A stretch of DNA of 64,000 bases from positions 2,852,001 through 2,916,000 of the forward strand of contig NZ_CP022415.1 of NCBI RefSeq assembly GCF_002222635.1, written 5' to 3'. The notes beneath the pieces were generated by a model. It did no database searches, was not told the origin of the DNA, and saw only the letters and a list, made by a program, of their open reading frames with translations. Positions 17,936 through 26,223 of the stretch are shown piece after piece; within the stretch, counting starts at the first letter, position 1; the number at the start of each line of letters is the position of its first letter. Position numbers and translations under genes: made by a program. The stretch comes from Pseudosulfitobacter pseudonitzschiae (GTDB taxonomy: Bacteria; Pseudomonadota; Alphaproteobacteria; Rhodobacterales; Rhodobacteraceae).

Positions 17936-17964
17936 TCTCCGGCGACGGCCTGCGCCGCCGGAGA
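17936..17964 (-). terminator. Intra-operon hairpin after the binding-protein gene
   Basis: TCTCCGGCG (17936-17944) pairs perfectly with CGCCGGAGA (17956-17964), just past the binding-protein stop at 17972 on the minus strand. No strong T-run follows. Such hairpins often stabilise the abundant binding-protein mRNA and attenuate the next gene. Confidence 0.65.
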
Positions 17965-17971
17965 AAGGGGT

Positions 17972-19255
17972 TTAGTTGCAACGCGGCTCGATGGAGTTTT
18001 CAGCCGCATAGGCAGCGGAATCTTCGGCCACCAAACGACCGATCAGCTCGCGATCCGTCGGTTTGAATTCGGAAACAAAATTCCATTCTCCCGCCGCTGC
18101 ATCCCATTGGGTCACGCCCACCAGACCGGGGCCACCATGCTGTTCGCACGACACTTTGAACTCGGGGCCAAAGTTGGGAAGGCCCAGCTCGGCCATCTTT
18201 GCTTCGGTGATTTCGAGTGCTTCCATTCCATCGCGCATCATCGCAGGAGTGATGTCCGGTGTGCCGTGGATGTCCTGAGCGGTTTTCGCAGCTTCGGCGG
18301 CCAGCATCGCAGCATACATACCACGGTTATACTGGACCGTACCGATCTGGTCGCCCGCACCGGCAGCCTTGCCAGCATCCACGACATATTGCTGGATATC
18401 GTCATAGACAGGATAGTCTTTGCCCACACCGTGGAACGTCAGCGCCTTATAGCCATTGGCTGCGGCACCCGCAGGGATCACGTCTGCTTCGGAACCCGAC
18501 CACCACACGCCGATGAAGTTTTCCATCGGATAACGGATGTTCACGGCCTCTTGCACCGCAACTTGGTTCATTACACCCCAGCCCCACATCACGACATAGT
18601 CGGGACGGTCACGACGAATTTGCAGCCACTGCGATTTTTGCTCCTGACCGGGGTGGTCGACGGGCAGCAATGTCAGCTCAAAGCCGTGGATCTTTTGCAG
18701 TTCTTCCAACGTGCGGATCGGCTCTTTGCCATAGGCCGAGTTGTGGTAGATCAAGGCGATTTTCTTACCGTTGATGTCACCACTGTTCTCGTCCAGCAGG
18801 TAGTTGATCGCGCCCGATGCACCATCCCAATAGTTGGCAGGATAGTTAAAGACGTGGCTGAACACAGTGCCGTTGGCGGCAGATGTCCGGCCATAGCCCA
18901 TCGAGTGGATCGGAATACCGTCTGCTGTCGCTTTTGGGATCAGTTGGTAGGTGATACCAGTGGACAGCGGTTGATAAACCAGCGCGCCTTCACCTTTGGT
19001 GGATTCGTAGCATTCCACGCCTTTTTCGGTGTTATAGCCGGTCTCGCATTCTACCATGCGGATCTTGGCACCTCCAATGCCGCCATCACGCTCGTTCAGC
19101 AGAGTGAAATAATCGGCATAGCCATCCGCAAAGGGAATGCCGCTGGCCGCATATGGACCAGTCCGGTAGCTCAGCGACGGGAACACGAGGTCCGCCATCA
19201 CCGGGCCCGCAGTCATAACAGCCGCGACAGCCATTGTTGCAAACTTCATCTTCAT
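17972..19255 (-). CDS. Periplasmic substrate-binding protein of a branched-chain-type ABC importer
   Basis: The 427-aa protein has a cleavable signal peptide (MKMKFATMAVAAVMTAGPVMA) and the type I periplasmic-binding fold of the LivJ/K family. Visible family segments include GIPFADGYADYFTLLNERDGG and IYHNSAYGKEP. It captures the substrate for the LivHMGF-like complex. The large size and the flanking acyl-CoA ligases suggest an organic acid rather than leucine. AGGGAGGAA lies 7 nt before the ATG. Confidence 0.92.
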   Translation of the reverse strand: MKMKFATMAVAAVMTAGPVMADLVFPSLSYRTGPYAASGIPFADGYADYFTLLNERDGGIGGAKIRMVECETGYNTEKGVECYESTKGEGALVYQPLSTGITYQLIPKATADGIPIHSMGYGRTSAANGTVFSHVFNYPANYWDGASGAINYLLDENSGDINGKKIALIYHNSAYGKEPIRTLEELQKIHGFELTLLPVDHPGQEQKSQWLQIRRDRPDYVVMWGWGVMNQVAVQEAVNIRYPMENFIGVWWSGSEADVIPAGAAANGYKALTFHGVGKDYPVYDDIQQYVVDAGKAAGAGDQIGTVQYNRGMYAAMLAAEAAKTAQDIHGTPDITPAMMRDGMEALEITEAKMAELGLPNFGPEFKVSCEQHGGPGLVGVTQWDAAAGEWNFVSEFKPTDRELIGRLVAEDSAAYAAENSIEPRCN

Positions 19256-19308
19256 CGGTGTTTCCTCCCTTGGTTTTTCCGATGCAGCCCCTTTCGGAAC
19301 CTGCGTAG

Positions 19309-19326
19309 GGCGGGGTTTTCCCCGCC
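19309..19326 (-). terminator. Short GC hairpin between LivM and binding-protein genes
   Basis: GGCGGGG (19309-19315) pairs with CCCCGCC (19320-19326) around a 4-nt loop, in the 91-bp gap downstream of the LivM stop. There is no T-run, so it is more likely an mRNA-stability or processing element than a full terminator. Confidence 0.5.
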
Positions 19327-19346
19327 AGTCTTGGCAACCAGCCCCG

Positions 19347-20423
19347 CTAATGCGGGAATGGCCACAATCTCAATTTCTCTTTGGTCACGCGCCACAGCTG
19401 CGCGATGCCATGCGGTTCAGCGATAAGGAACACGATGATCAGTGCCCCCACGATCACCAGCTGCAAATGCGCCACGATATCCGTCGGCCATCCCAGCCAG
19501 TCCACGCCCACAACCTTCAGCGCCACGGGCAACAACACCAAAAACGCCGCTCCGGCAAAGCTGCCAAAGATGCTGCCCAGCCCGCCGATGATGATCATGA
19601 ACAGCACCAGAAACGATTTGTTGATGCCAAACGCCTCGCCCACCTCGACAGCGCCCAAATAGACACTGAAGAACAACGCACCCGAGATGCCAACAAAAAA
19701 CGACGATACGGCAAAGGCGCTCAATTTGGCGGTCAATGGGTTCACCCCGATGATCTCGGCGGCAATGTCCATATCCCGAATGGCCATCCATTTACGCCCC
19801 ACCGACCCACGGGTCAGGTTGCGCGCAATCAGGGCACTGACAACGGTAAAGACCAGACAGAACAGATAGGCAGCCCAGGCTTCGGTGTTCGGCCCGGTGA
19901 TCAGCACGCCAAAGGTCTCGCGTTCGGGCGCGTTGATCTGACCCGAAGCGGAATAGTTGTAGAACCACGGCACGCGGTTGAACAACCAGACCAGAAAGAA
20001 CTGCGCCGCAAGTGTCGCCACCGCCAGATAGAACCCTTTGATCCGCAAAGATGGCAGCCCAAAGAGCATCCCCACCGCTGCCGTGATCGCACCGGCCAGA
20101 ATGACGTGAATGAACATGCTCACGTCAGGAAACGCTGTCATCAGTTTATAACAGGCATAGGCTCCTACAGCCATGAACCCGCCCGTGCCCAAAGAAACCT
20201 GACCGCAATAGCCGACCAGAATGTTCAACCCGATCGCCGCAATCGCATAGATCAGAAACGGCAGGAAAATCGAGTTCACCCAATAGTCGTTGACCATGAA
20301 CGGAATGACACAAATCGCAATGAACAGTACAAAGTAGTACCGCCACCGGTCGAACTTGATCGGAAAGGTCTGGCTGTCTTCCTTGTAGGTCGTGCGAAAT
20401 TCGCCCGCTTCACGATAAAACAT
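19347..20423 (-). CDS. Branched-chain-type ABC permease (LivM-like)
   Basis: The 358-aa inner-membrane permease has about 9-10 spans and the LivM hallmark GYCGQVSLGTGGFMAVGAYA (about residues 70-90). The EAA-like coupling region lies around GRKWMAIRDMDIAAEIIGVN. It pairs with the LivH-type permease to form the translocation channel. The ATG is preceded by GGGAGA. Confidence 0.93.
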   Translation of the reverse strand: MFYREAGEFRTTYKEDSQTFPIKFDRWRYYFVLFIAICVIPFMVNDYWVNSIFLPFLIYAIAAIGLNILVGYCGQVSLGTGGFMAVGAYACYKLMTAFPDVSMFIHVILAGAITAAVGMLFGLPSLRIKGFYLAVATLAAQFFLVWLFNRVPWFYNYSASGQINAPERETFGVLITGPNTEAWAAYLFCLVFTVVSALIARNLTRGSVGRKWMAIRDMDIAAEIIGVNPLTAKLSAFAVSSFFVGISGALFFSVYLGAVEVGEAFGINKSFLVLFMIIIGGLGSIFGSFAGAAFLVLLPVALKVVGVDWLGWPTDIVAHLQLVIVGALIIVFLIAEPHGIAQLWRVTKEKLRLWPFPH

Positions 20424-20454
20424 CAGAGATCTCCCACAGCCCGCAGGCCTTTGT

Positions 20455-20500
20455 TTCTTTTGGCCGGAAATATCCCGGGGGTGCGGGGGCTGGCCCCCGC
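20455..20500 (-). repeat. Diverged copy D of the intergenic repeat, opposite orientation
   Basis: On the minus strand this reads as a hairpin GCGGGGGC/GCCCCCGC (20483-20500), then CACCCCCGGGATATTTCCGGCC and AAAAGAAAC. The end resembles the reverse complement of copies A-C (CCCCCGGAGTTTATCTGGC then AAGATGAAG), which suggests a related subfamily with one hairpin instead of two. It sits between the LivH stop and the LivM start. Confidence 0.6.
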
Positions 20501-20516
20501 TGTGGCTCGCACCGGA

Positions 20517-21533
20517 TCAAACACGTTCAATGATCTTCTCCCCGAACAAACCTTGCGGGCGGAACACCAGAAACAACAGCGCCAGCATATAGGCAAACCA
20601 GTTTTCGGTGGCCCCACCCAGAAATGGCGCGCCAATCAGAAACTCGAACAGCTTCTCGCCCACGCCAATGATCAGACCGCCAACAATCGCACCGGGAATG
20701 GATGTGAAACCGCCCAGCATCAGCACCGGCAGCGCCTTGAGCGCGATCAGTGACAACGAGAATTGAACGCCCGACTTTGCGCCCCACATGATGCCCGCCA
20801 CCAAAGCGACAAAGCCTGCCAGCGACCACACAAGTATCCAGATAAAGTTCAGCGACACACCCACAGACAACGCCGCCTGATGGTCGTCTGCCACAGCCCG
20901 CATCGCGCGGCCCTGTTTGGTATACTGCGCAAAGGCCACCAGGGCCGCGACCAGCACCATCGCCACAAGCGCCGCGACGATATCCAGGCTGTCGATGAAA
21001 AAGCCGTAGAACCCTTCGCCGCCCAGTCCCTGCGTCGCCTCTTCGACCCAGACGTTCCCGCCTTGCGGCAGGCACGCGCCCGCAGCCCAGCACAGGTCCA
21101 GCGTCTTGATCTCCGAACCCCACATCAGGTCTGCGAGGCCTTCGAGGAAATAGGCCAGACCGATGGTTGCCATAAACAGAATGATCGGCTCTTGCCCCAC
21201 CAGATGCCGGAACACGAACCGCTGCACGGCCCAAGCCAGCGCAATCATCACCAATACGGTCAGAAACACCGCAAAAACCGAATGCAGGTTCCAGCCAAAG
21301 GTCGACACATGCACGCCAAAGGTCGCGTTGATCAGATGCGCAAAGGGCACCTGCCCGTTCTGGAAACCCACCAGCGTCATCGCCGCAAACAGCGCCATGA
21401 CCCCTTGGGCAAAGTTAAAAATACCCGACGCCTTGTAGATCAACACAAAGCCCAGTGCGACCAGCGCATAAAGCACCCCGGCCATCAGCCCGTTCAGGAA
21501 CACCTCGACCGTATAGAGAAAAGCCTCAGACAT
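20517..21533 (-). CDS. Branched-chain-type ABC permease (LivH-like)
   Basis: The 338-aa permease has about 8 membrane spans. The N-terminal LNGLMAGVLYALVALGFVLIYKASGIFNFAQG is diagnostic of LivH, and RAMRAVADDHQAALSVGV is the ATPase-coupling loop. A hydrophilic insertion (about residues 140-165, containing two Cys) sits between spans, as in a subset of this family. AAGGAA precedes the ATG at 21533. Confidence 0.93.
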   Translation of the reverse strand: MSEAFLYTVEVFLNGLMAGVLYALVALGFVLIYKASGIFNFAQGVMALFAAMTLVGFQNGQVPFAHLINATFGVHVSTFGWNLHSVFAVFLTVLVMIALAWAVQRFVFRHLVGQEPIILFMATIGLAYFLEGLADLMWGSEIKTLDLCWAAGACLPQGGNVWVEEATQGLGGEGFYGFFIDSLDIVAALVAMVLVAALVAFAQYTKQGRAMRAVADDHQAALSVGVSLNFIWILVWSLAGFVALVAGIMWGAKSGVQFSLSLIALKALPVLMLGGFTSIPGAIVGGLIIGVGEKLFEFLIGAPFLGGATENWFAYMLALLFLVFRPQGLFGEKIIERV

Positions 21534-21565
21534 CGCGCAGTTCCTTCACATTCCACATCGTTGCA

Positions 21566-22384
21566 TCAGTCATGTGCGACCCCCAGATAAGCGTCGATTA
21601 CTGCCTGATTGCCGCGCACCTCGTCGGGGGTGCCGTCACCGATCTTCTTGCCGTAATCCATCACGACCACGCGGTCGCTCAGGTCCATCACCACGCCCAT
21701 GTCGTGTTCGATCAGGGCGATGGTGGTGCCGAATTCGTCGTTCACATCCAGGATAAAGCGGCTCATGTCCTCTTTCTCCTCGACGTTCATCCCCGCCATT
21801 GGCTCGTCCAGCAGCAGCAAGGACGGCTCGGCAGCCAGCGCGCGTGCCAGTTCGACCCGTTTTTTCAAACCGTAAGGCAGACGCGCCACAGGCGTCTTGC
21901 GGATCGCCTGAATTTCCAGAAAATCAATGATCCTCTCGGCGACTTCACGGTTGGCGGTCTCTTCCGCCTCGGCCTTGCCCTTCCACATCGACTGCCAGAA
22001 CAGGCCGGTCTCCATATGGGTCAAGCGCCCTGTCATCACGTTGTCCAGAACAGTCATGCCCTCGAACAGCGCGATGTTCTGGAATGTCCGCGCAATACCT
22101 TGCCGTGCCACCTGAAACGGCTTCATCGGCGGACGCAGCGCACCTTGATAGAACACTTGTCCGTCTTGCGGCACATAAAATCCCGAGATCACGTTGAGCA
22201 TTGACGATTTGCCCGCCCCGTTCGGCCCGATGATTGCGCGGATCTCGCCTTGGCGGATATCAAACGAGATGTCCTTGATCGCCTCGACACCGCCGAAGCG
22301 TAGGGTGATGTTCTTCATCTCCATGACCACCGGACCAATCTTGCGTCCATCCGCGGTTGTGTAGCCTTCTGCTTGATCCAGCAT
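21566..22384 (-). CDS. Branched-chain-type ABC transporter ATPase (LivG-like)
   Basis: The 272-aa ATPase has Walker A GPNGAGKSS (about residue 52), the LivG-specific ARTFQNIALF, a signature region LPYGLKKRVELARAL and Walker B LLLLDEPMAGMN. Start ATG at 22382-22384 is fixed by GGGGGAGGTG upstream; the frame extends to 22570 but that part overlaps the gap and the ligase 3' end. The signature LPYGLKKR replaces the canonical LSGGQ, as is common in LivG proteins. Confidence 0.93.
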   Translation of the reverse strand: MLDQAEGYTTADGRKIGPVVMEMKNITLRFGGVEAIKDISFDIRQGEIRAIIGPNGAGKSSMLNVISGFYVPQDGQVFYQGALRPPMKPFQVARQGIARTFQNIALFEGMTVLDNVMTGRLTHMETGLFWQSMWKGKAEAEETANREVAERIIDFLEIQAIRKTPVARLPYGLKKRVELARALAAEPSLLLLDEPMAGMNVEEKEDMSRFILDVNDEFGTTIALIEHDMGVVMDLSDRVVVMDYGKKIGDGTPDEVRGNQAVIDAYLGVAHD

Positions 22385-22478
22385 CACACCTCCCCCTGCT
22401 TCTCTGGTTCTAAGAATTCCCCGTCCGAGCGACGACTTGCCAAAGCCCGAAGGCCGACGGGATGCGATACAAAACCCA

Positions 22479-24449
22479 TCATTCCGCCGCCATCCGCGTG
22501 GTGACCTGCTCGACAGCTGCCGTCCGAATTTCCAGCGTCGCCTTGATCGCGCCCTTGCGACCGTCCTCATAGGTCACTTCTGTCACCGTACTGATGTGAT
22601 CGGACCCGTCGTACATCGCCGTGATGATGTCGTGGAATTTCTCCTCGATCTTCTTGCGGCGCACCTTGCGGGTGCGGGTCAGCTCGCCATCGTCGGCGTC
22701 CAGTTCTTTGTGCAGCACGACGAAACGGTGGACCTGACAACCCGACAGCATCTCGTCGTCGGCCACCGAGCGGTTGGTTTCCTCGACGTGGCTCTGGATC
22801 ATGGCCAGCACCTGCGGATGGCCCGCCAGTTCCTGATACGAGGCATAGGCGATGTTGTTACGCTCGGCCCAGTTGCTGACCGCTGTCAGGTCGATGTTGA
22901 TAAACGCGGTGCATTCGTCGCGCCCGTTTCCAAACACGACCGCTTCCAGAATGTTGGGATAGAACTTCAGCTTGTTTTCGACGTACTTCGGCGCAAACAG
23001 CGACCCGTCGGCCATCTTGCCCACGTCTTTGGCACGGTCGATAATGCGCAAATGGCCTGTGTCCGGCTCGATAAAGCCCGCGTCACCCGTGGCCACCCAA
23101 CCTTCGGCGTCCTTGGTGTCGGCGGTGCTTTCGGGGTTTTTGTAATACTCAACGAACACGCCCGGCGAGCGATAGTACACCTCGCCCGTGTCGTTGATCT
23201 TCAACTCGACCCCGGGACAAACTACGCCCACGGTGTCACTACGCACTTCGCCATCGGGCTGTGCGGTGATGTAAACGGTGGCTTCGGTCTGGCCGTAAAG
23301 CTGTTTCAGGTTGATCCCCAGCGAGCGGTAGAAATCAAAGATTTCCGGACCGATCGCCTCGCCCGCCGTATAGCCGACGCGCACGCGGGTGAAGCCCAGC
23401 GTGTTTTTCAGCGGGCCATAGACCAGCAGATCGCCCAGCTTGTATTTCATCCGGTCCATGAACCCGACAGGCTTGCCGTCCAGCAGCGCCGGACCCACCT
23501 TGCGTGCGTGCGCCATGAAGTGATCGAACATGCGTTTCTTCAGCTTGCTGGCATCCTCCATGCGGATCATCACGTTGGTCAGCTGGGTTTCAAACACGCG
23601 CGGCGGGGCAAAGTAATAGGTCGGCCCGATCTCGCGCAGGTCGGTCATCATTGTCTCGGGGCTTTCGGGGCAGTTGGTGCAATACCCTGTCCACAACGCC
23701 TGTCCGACGGAAAAGATAAAATCGCCCACCCATGCCATCGGCAGATATGCCAGAATGTCATCTGTCTGGCGCAGATGGTCGAATTCCGAACTCGTGCGCG
23801 AGGTTTCGATCACGTTGCGGTTGCTCAGCACCACGCCCTTGGGGTTGCCCGTGGTGCCCGATGTGTACAGCATCACGGCGGTGCTGTCGTAATCCAGCTT
23901 GGCGATGCGCGCCTTCATGTCTGCGATCAGGTCGTCGCGCTTGGCACGTCCGGTTTCCTGCACCTGCTCGTACGAGCGCAGCTTTTCATGATCGTATTTC
24001 CGCAAGCCGCGCGCATCAAGATAGATCATCTCTTCGAACTGCGGCAGTCCGCCCTGAATATCCATGACCTTATCGACCTGCTCCTGGTCGCCCGCGATCA
24101 CGTATTTTGCACCGCAATGGCCAAGGGTATAAGCCATTTCTTCGGCAGCCGCGTCATTATAGAGCGGCACCGGAACGGCACCGCACATCTGCGCGGACAT
24201 CATCGCCCAATACAGCCGTGGCCGGTTGCGCCCGATCACCGCGACAAAGTCGCCCTCGGCCACGCCAAGGTCGATCATACCCAACGCCAGCGCCTCGATT
24301 TCCTCAAGTGCCTGCGACCAGCTCCAGCTTTGCCAGATGCCGAATTCTTTTTCGCGGTAAGCAGGAGCATCTGCGAACTTGGTCGCATTGCGGTGCAGCA
24401 ACGCCGGTATGGACGTCAGTCCATCGGCGCCTTCCAGCGTCTTGGTCAA
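22479..24449 (-). CDS. Long-chain-type AMP-dependent acyl-CoA synthetase (FadD15/ACSL-like)
   Basis: The 656-aa adenylate-forming ligase has ATP-binding TSGTTGNPKGV around residues 200-210, YGQTEA around 360, and the hinge TGDAGFIEPDTGHLRIIDRAKD around 450. It activates a carboxylic acid to acyl-CoA with ATP. It is first in the transporter operon, so the imported substrate is probably activated by this enzyme. The start is a TTG at 24447-24449 because GGGAGGAG lies 6 nt upstream; the frame extends to 24518 but has no ATG with such a site. Confidence 0.9.
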   Translation of the reverse strand: MTKTLEGADGLTSIPALLHRNATKFADAPAYREKEFGIWQSWSWSQALEEIEALALGMIDLGVAEGDFVAVIGRNRPRLYWAMMSAQMCGAVPVPLYNDAAAEEMAYTLGHCGAKYVIAGDQEQVDKVMDIQGGLPQFEEMIYLDARGLRKYDHEKLRSYEQVQETGRAKRDDLIADMKARIAKLDYDSTAVMLYTSGTTGNPKGVVLSNRNVIETSRTSSEFDHLRQTDDILAYLPMAWVGDFIFSVGQALWTGYCTNCPESPETMMTDLREIGPTYYFAPPRVFETQLTNVMIRMEDASKLKKRMFDHFMAHARKVGPALLDGKPVGFMDRMKYKLGDLLVYGPLKNTLGFTRVRVGYTAGEAIGPEIFDFYRSLGINLKQLYGQTEATVYITAQPDGEVRSDTVGVVCPGVELKINDTGEVYYRSPGVFVEYYKNPESTADTKDAEGWVATGDAGFIEPDTGHLRIIDRAKDVGKMADGSLFAPKYVENKLKFYPNILEAVVFGNGRDECTAFINIDLTAVSNWAERNNIAYASYQELAGHPQVLAMIQSHVEETNRSVADDEMLSGCQVHRFVVLHKELDADDGELTRTRKVRRKKIEEKFHDIITAMYDGSDHISTVTEVTYEDGRKGAIKATLEIRTAAVEQVTTRMAAE

Positions 24450-24586
24450 TGTGTTCTCCTCCCAAACCCGCCGCGGTTGCCGCGACAGGCCCTTTTCGCA
24501 CGACTTGCGAATCCTCACCGCAAATCATGTTCGAAGCACACTCGCGGTCAACTTTTTCGTGATGTTTGCCAAATTCTAACGAATTG

Positions 24587-25495
24587 TTACACGGCGCGCA
24601 AAAGCAACCCGCCCGCACCGATCACAACCAGCGCGCCGGCGGCAATCTCGACCACAGGCAGAAGGCTTGCAGCCAGCGGGCCACCCGCTACGCTGGCCAG
24701 CAAACCGCTGCGCAGCCCCACCGCTCCGGTGCCCACGGCGACGGTGACCACCGCCGTGCCAATCGCCATCGCAAAGACACCTGCAATCCCCGCAGCCACA
24801 ATGCCCATGCCATGCGTGATCACCAATACGAACAACGCCCCCGTACAGGGTCGGATCGCAACACCCGCAATCAGCATCAACGCCTCGCGCAGCGATCGAA
24901 CGCCCGCGACTTCCTCGACGCTGGGGGCATGGCGATGGCCGCAACTGGCACAAGTATCGTGCGCATGGTCGTGATCATGCTCGCCGTGATCACCCGCCAA
25001 AGGACGCCGTACCAGCCGCCGCACACCACGCCCCAACAACCACAGCCCGATCAGCACAACCGCACCGTAACTGACCGGCGCCATAACATCTTCGGCCGCA
25101 CCGACCATCTGCTCGCGAGTCAGCGCAAACAGCCAAAGACCGCCCTGCACCAACACAATCGCGGTCACCGCCTGCCCCAGCGACGACAGCAACGCAATCA
25201 CCCCCAGCCGCAATACCGTCACCCGACGCCCCAGCCCGTAGCCGCCAATCAGCACCTTGCCATGCCCAGGCCCAACCGCGTGAAAGAACCCATAGGCAAA
25301 ACACACACCCAGCAGCGTCCAGAACGCGCCGGAATTGCCCGCCCGCGTGGCGCGCAACGTCAGCGCCATCTCGTTTTGAAAGGAACGTTGGTATCCGGCA
25401 GCCATCTGACCGATTTGCCCCATCCCGCCACCGGGCCACAGCCACCAGCACAGCGCGGCCACCACCACCAACAGAACGATCAGCGGTCCGCGCAT
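24587..25495 (-). CDS. NicO/RcnA-family nickel/cobalt transporter
   Basis: The 302-aa protein has about 7-8 membrane spans and a family motif HAVGPGHGK (about residues 73-81), plus a central His/Asp/Cys-rich cytoplasmic loop (HGEHDHDHAHDTCASCGHRH, about 170-190) typical of Ni/Co permeases or exporters. The start overlaps the end of the upstream DUF1007 gene by 16 bases, indicating translational coupling. Direction of transport (uptake or efflux) cannot be decided from sequence. Confidence 0.88.
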   Translation of the reverse strand: MRGPLIVLLVVVAALCWWLWPGGGMGQIGQMAAGYQRSFQNEMALTLRATRAGNSGAFWTLLGVCFAYGFFHAVGPGHGKVLIGGYGLGRRVTVLRLGVIALLSSLGQAVTAIVLVQGGLWLFALTREQMVGAAEDVMAPVSYGAVVLIGLWLLGRGVRRLVRRPLAGDHGEHDHDHAHDTCASCGHRHAPSVEEVAGVRSLREALMLIAGVAIRPCTGALFVLVITHGMGIVAAGIAGVFAMAIGTAVVTVAVGTGAVGLRSGLLASVAGGPLAASLLPVVEIAAGALVVIGAGGLLLRAV

Positions 25496-26130
25496 GTTAT
25501 CTCGACTTCGGTGGCAAAGGCTTCGCCCACTTCGGGGAACCCCTCTTCAATCGCATCCTGATCTCGGCCCAGCTTGGTCAACGCCCCCTGAAGCTGCTGC
25601 ATCCCCGCATCCAGATCGGGCAGGTTCCGCACGATGGCGCAGCCCTCAAGACCCTGCACCCTCACGTTCATGGTGACATCGTAAGAAGTGTAATAGGTCG
25701 GATCAAACGGCTTCATCGACAAAATATGCCCTGCCATCGCAGGTGTCCCCGCCACGTCCCGCACATGCGTTGTGACAAGACGCCCTTCGCGCATGACCAA
25801 CGTCACATCGCGCGGGCGCGACAGTTCCAACGACCCACCATCCAGCCGTGCCACCAGATCGCCATCAAACCCTTCAATCCACTGCATGTCAAAGCCACGC
25901 AATTGCGCTTCTTCATCCGGTGTAAGAACCGCGTTGCCGTCCGGATCCAGCCCGTAATCTTCAGTGATCAACAGCGAATAGAACGCATCATAGGCCCATG
26001 TGACCTTGACCGCCTGCAAAGCACCCGCGTCGTCCACGATTGCGGTCAGACCCGTATCAATAAAGATATGCGGATGCGCCTGCGGAGCAGTAGCGGTGCA
26101 AATTAGTACGATTGCAGCAAGGGTTCTCAT
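25480..26130 (-). CDS. DUF1007 periplasmic protein, partner of the NicO transporter
   Basis: The 216-aa protein starts with a signal peptide (MRTLAAIVLICTATAPQA) and then HPHIFID, a metal-binding-like start after cleavage that is typical of DUF1007. Family members are usually encoded next to NicO/RcnA-type transporters and are thought to deliver or bind the metal in the periplasm. The start at 26130 is chosen to give the signal peptide directly; the frame extends to 26166. It overlaps the transporter gene by 16 bases. Confidence 0.85.
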   Translation of the reverse strand: MRTLAAIVLICTATAPQAHPHIFIDTGLTAIVDDAGALQAVKVTWAYDAFYSLLITEDYGLDPDGNAVLTPDEEAQLRGFDMQWIEGFDGDLVARLDGGSLELSRPRDVTLVMREGRLVTTHVRDVAGTPAMAGHILSMKPFDPTYYTSYDVTMNVRVQGLEGCAIVRNLPDLDAGMQQLQGALTKLGRDQDAIEEGFPEVGEAFATEVEITCADR

Positions 26131-26223
26131 GGCGCAATCTGTACCCACCTTCGCGGGCCCGCGCAAACCACCCCTTTGCGAATGCGGCCCGTGGTGCTAC
26201 CCCCATCGGCGGAGGATTGCCAC

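Noticed and set aside
17855-19426. 523-residue plus-strand frame opposite the binding-protein gene
   Set aside because: The minus strand encodes a clear periplasmic binding protein with signal peptide and Shine-Dalgarno.
22437-24974. 845-residue plus-strand frame opposite the acyl-CoA synthetase
   Set aside because: Shadow of the synthetase and NicO genes; no recognisable domain and a composition typical of antisense frames.
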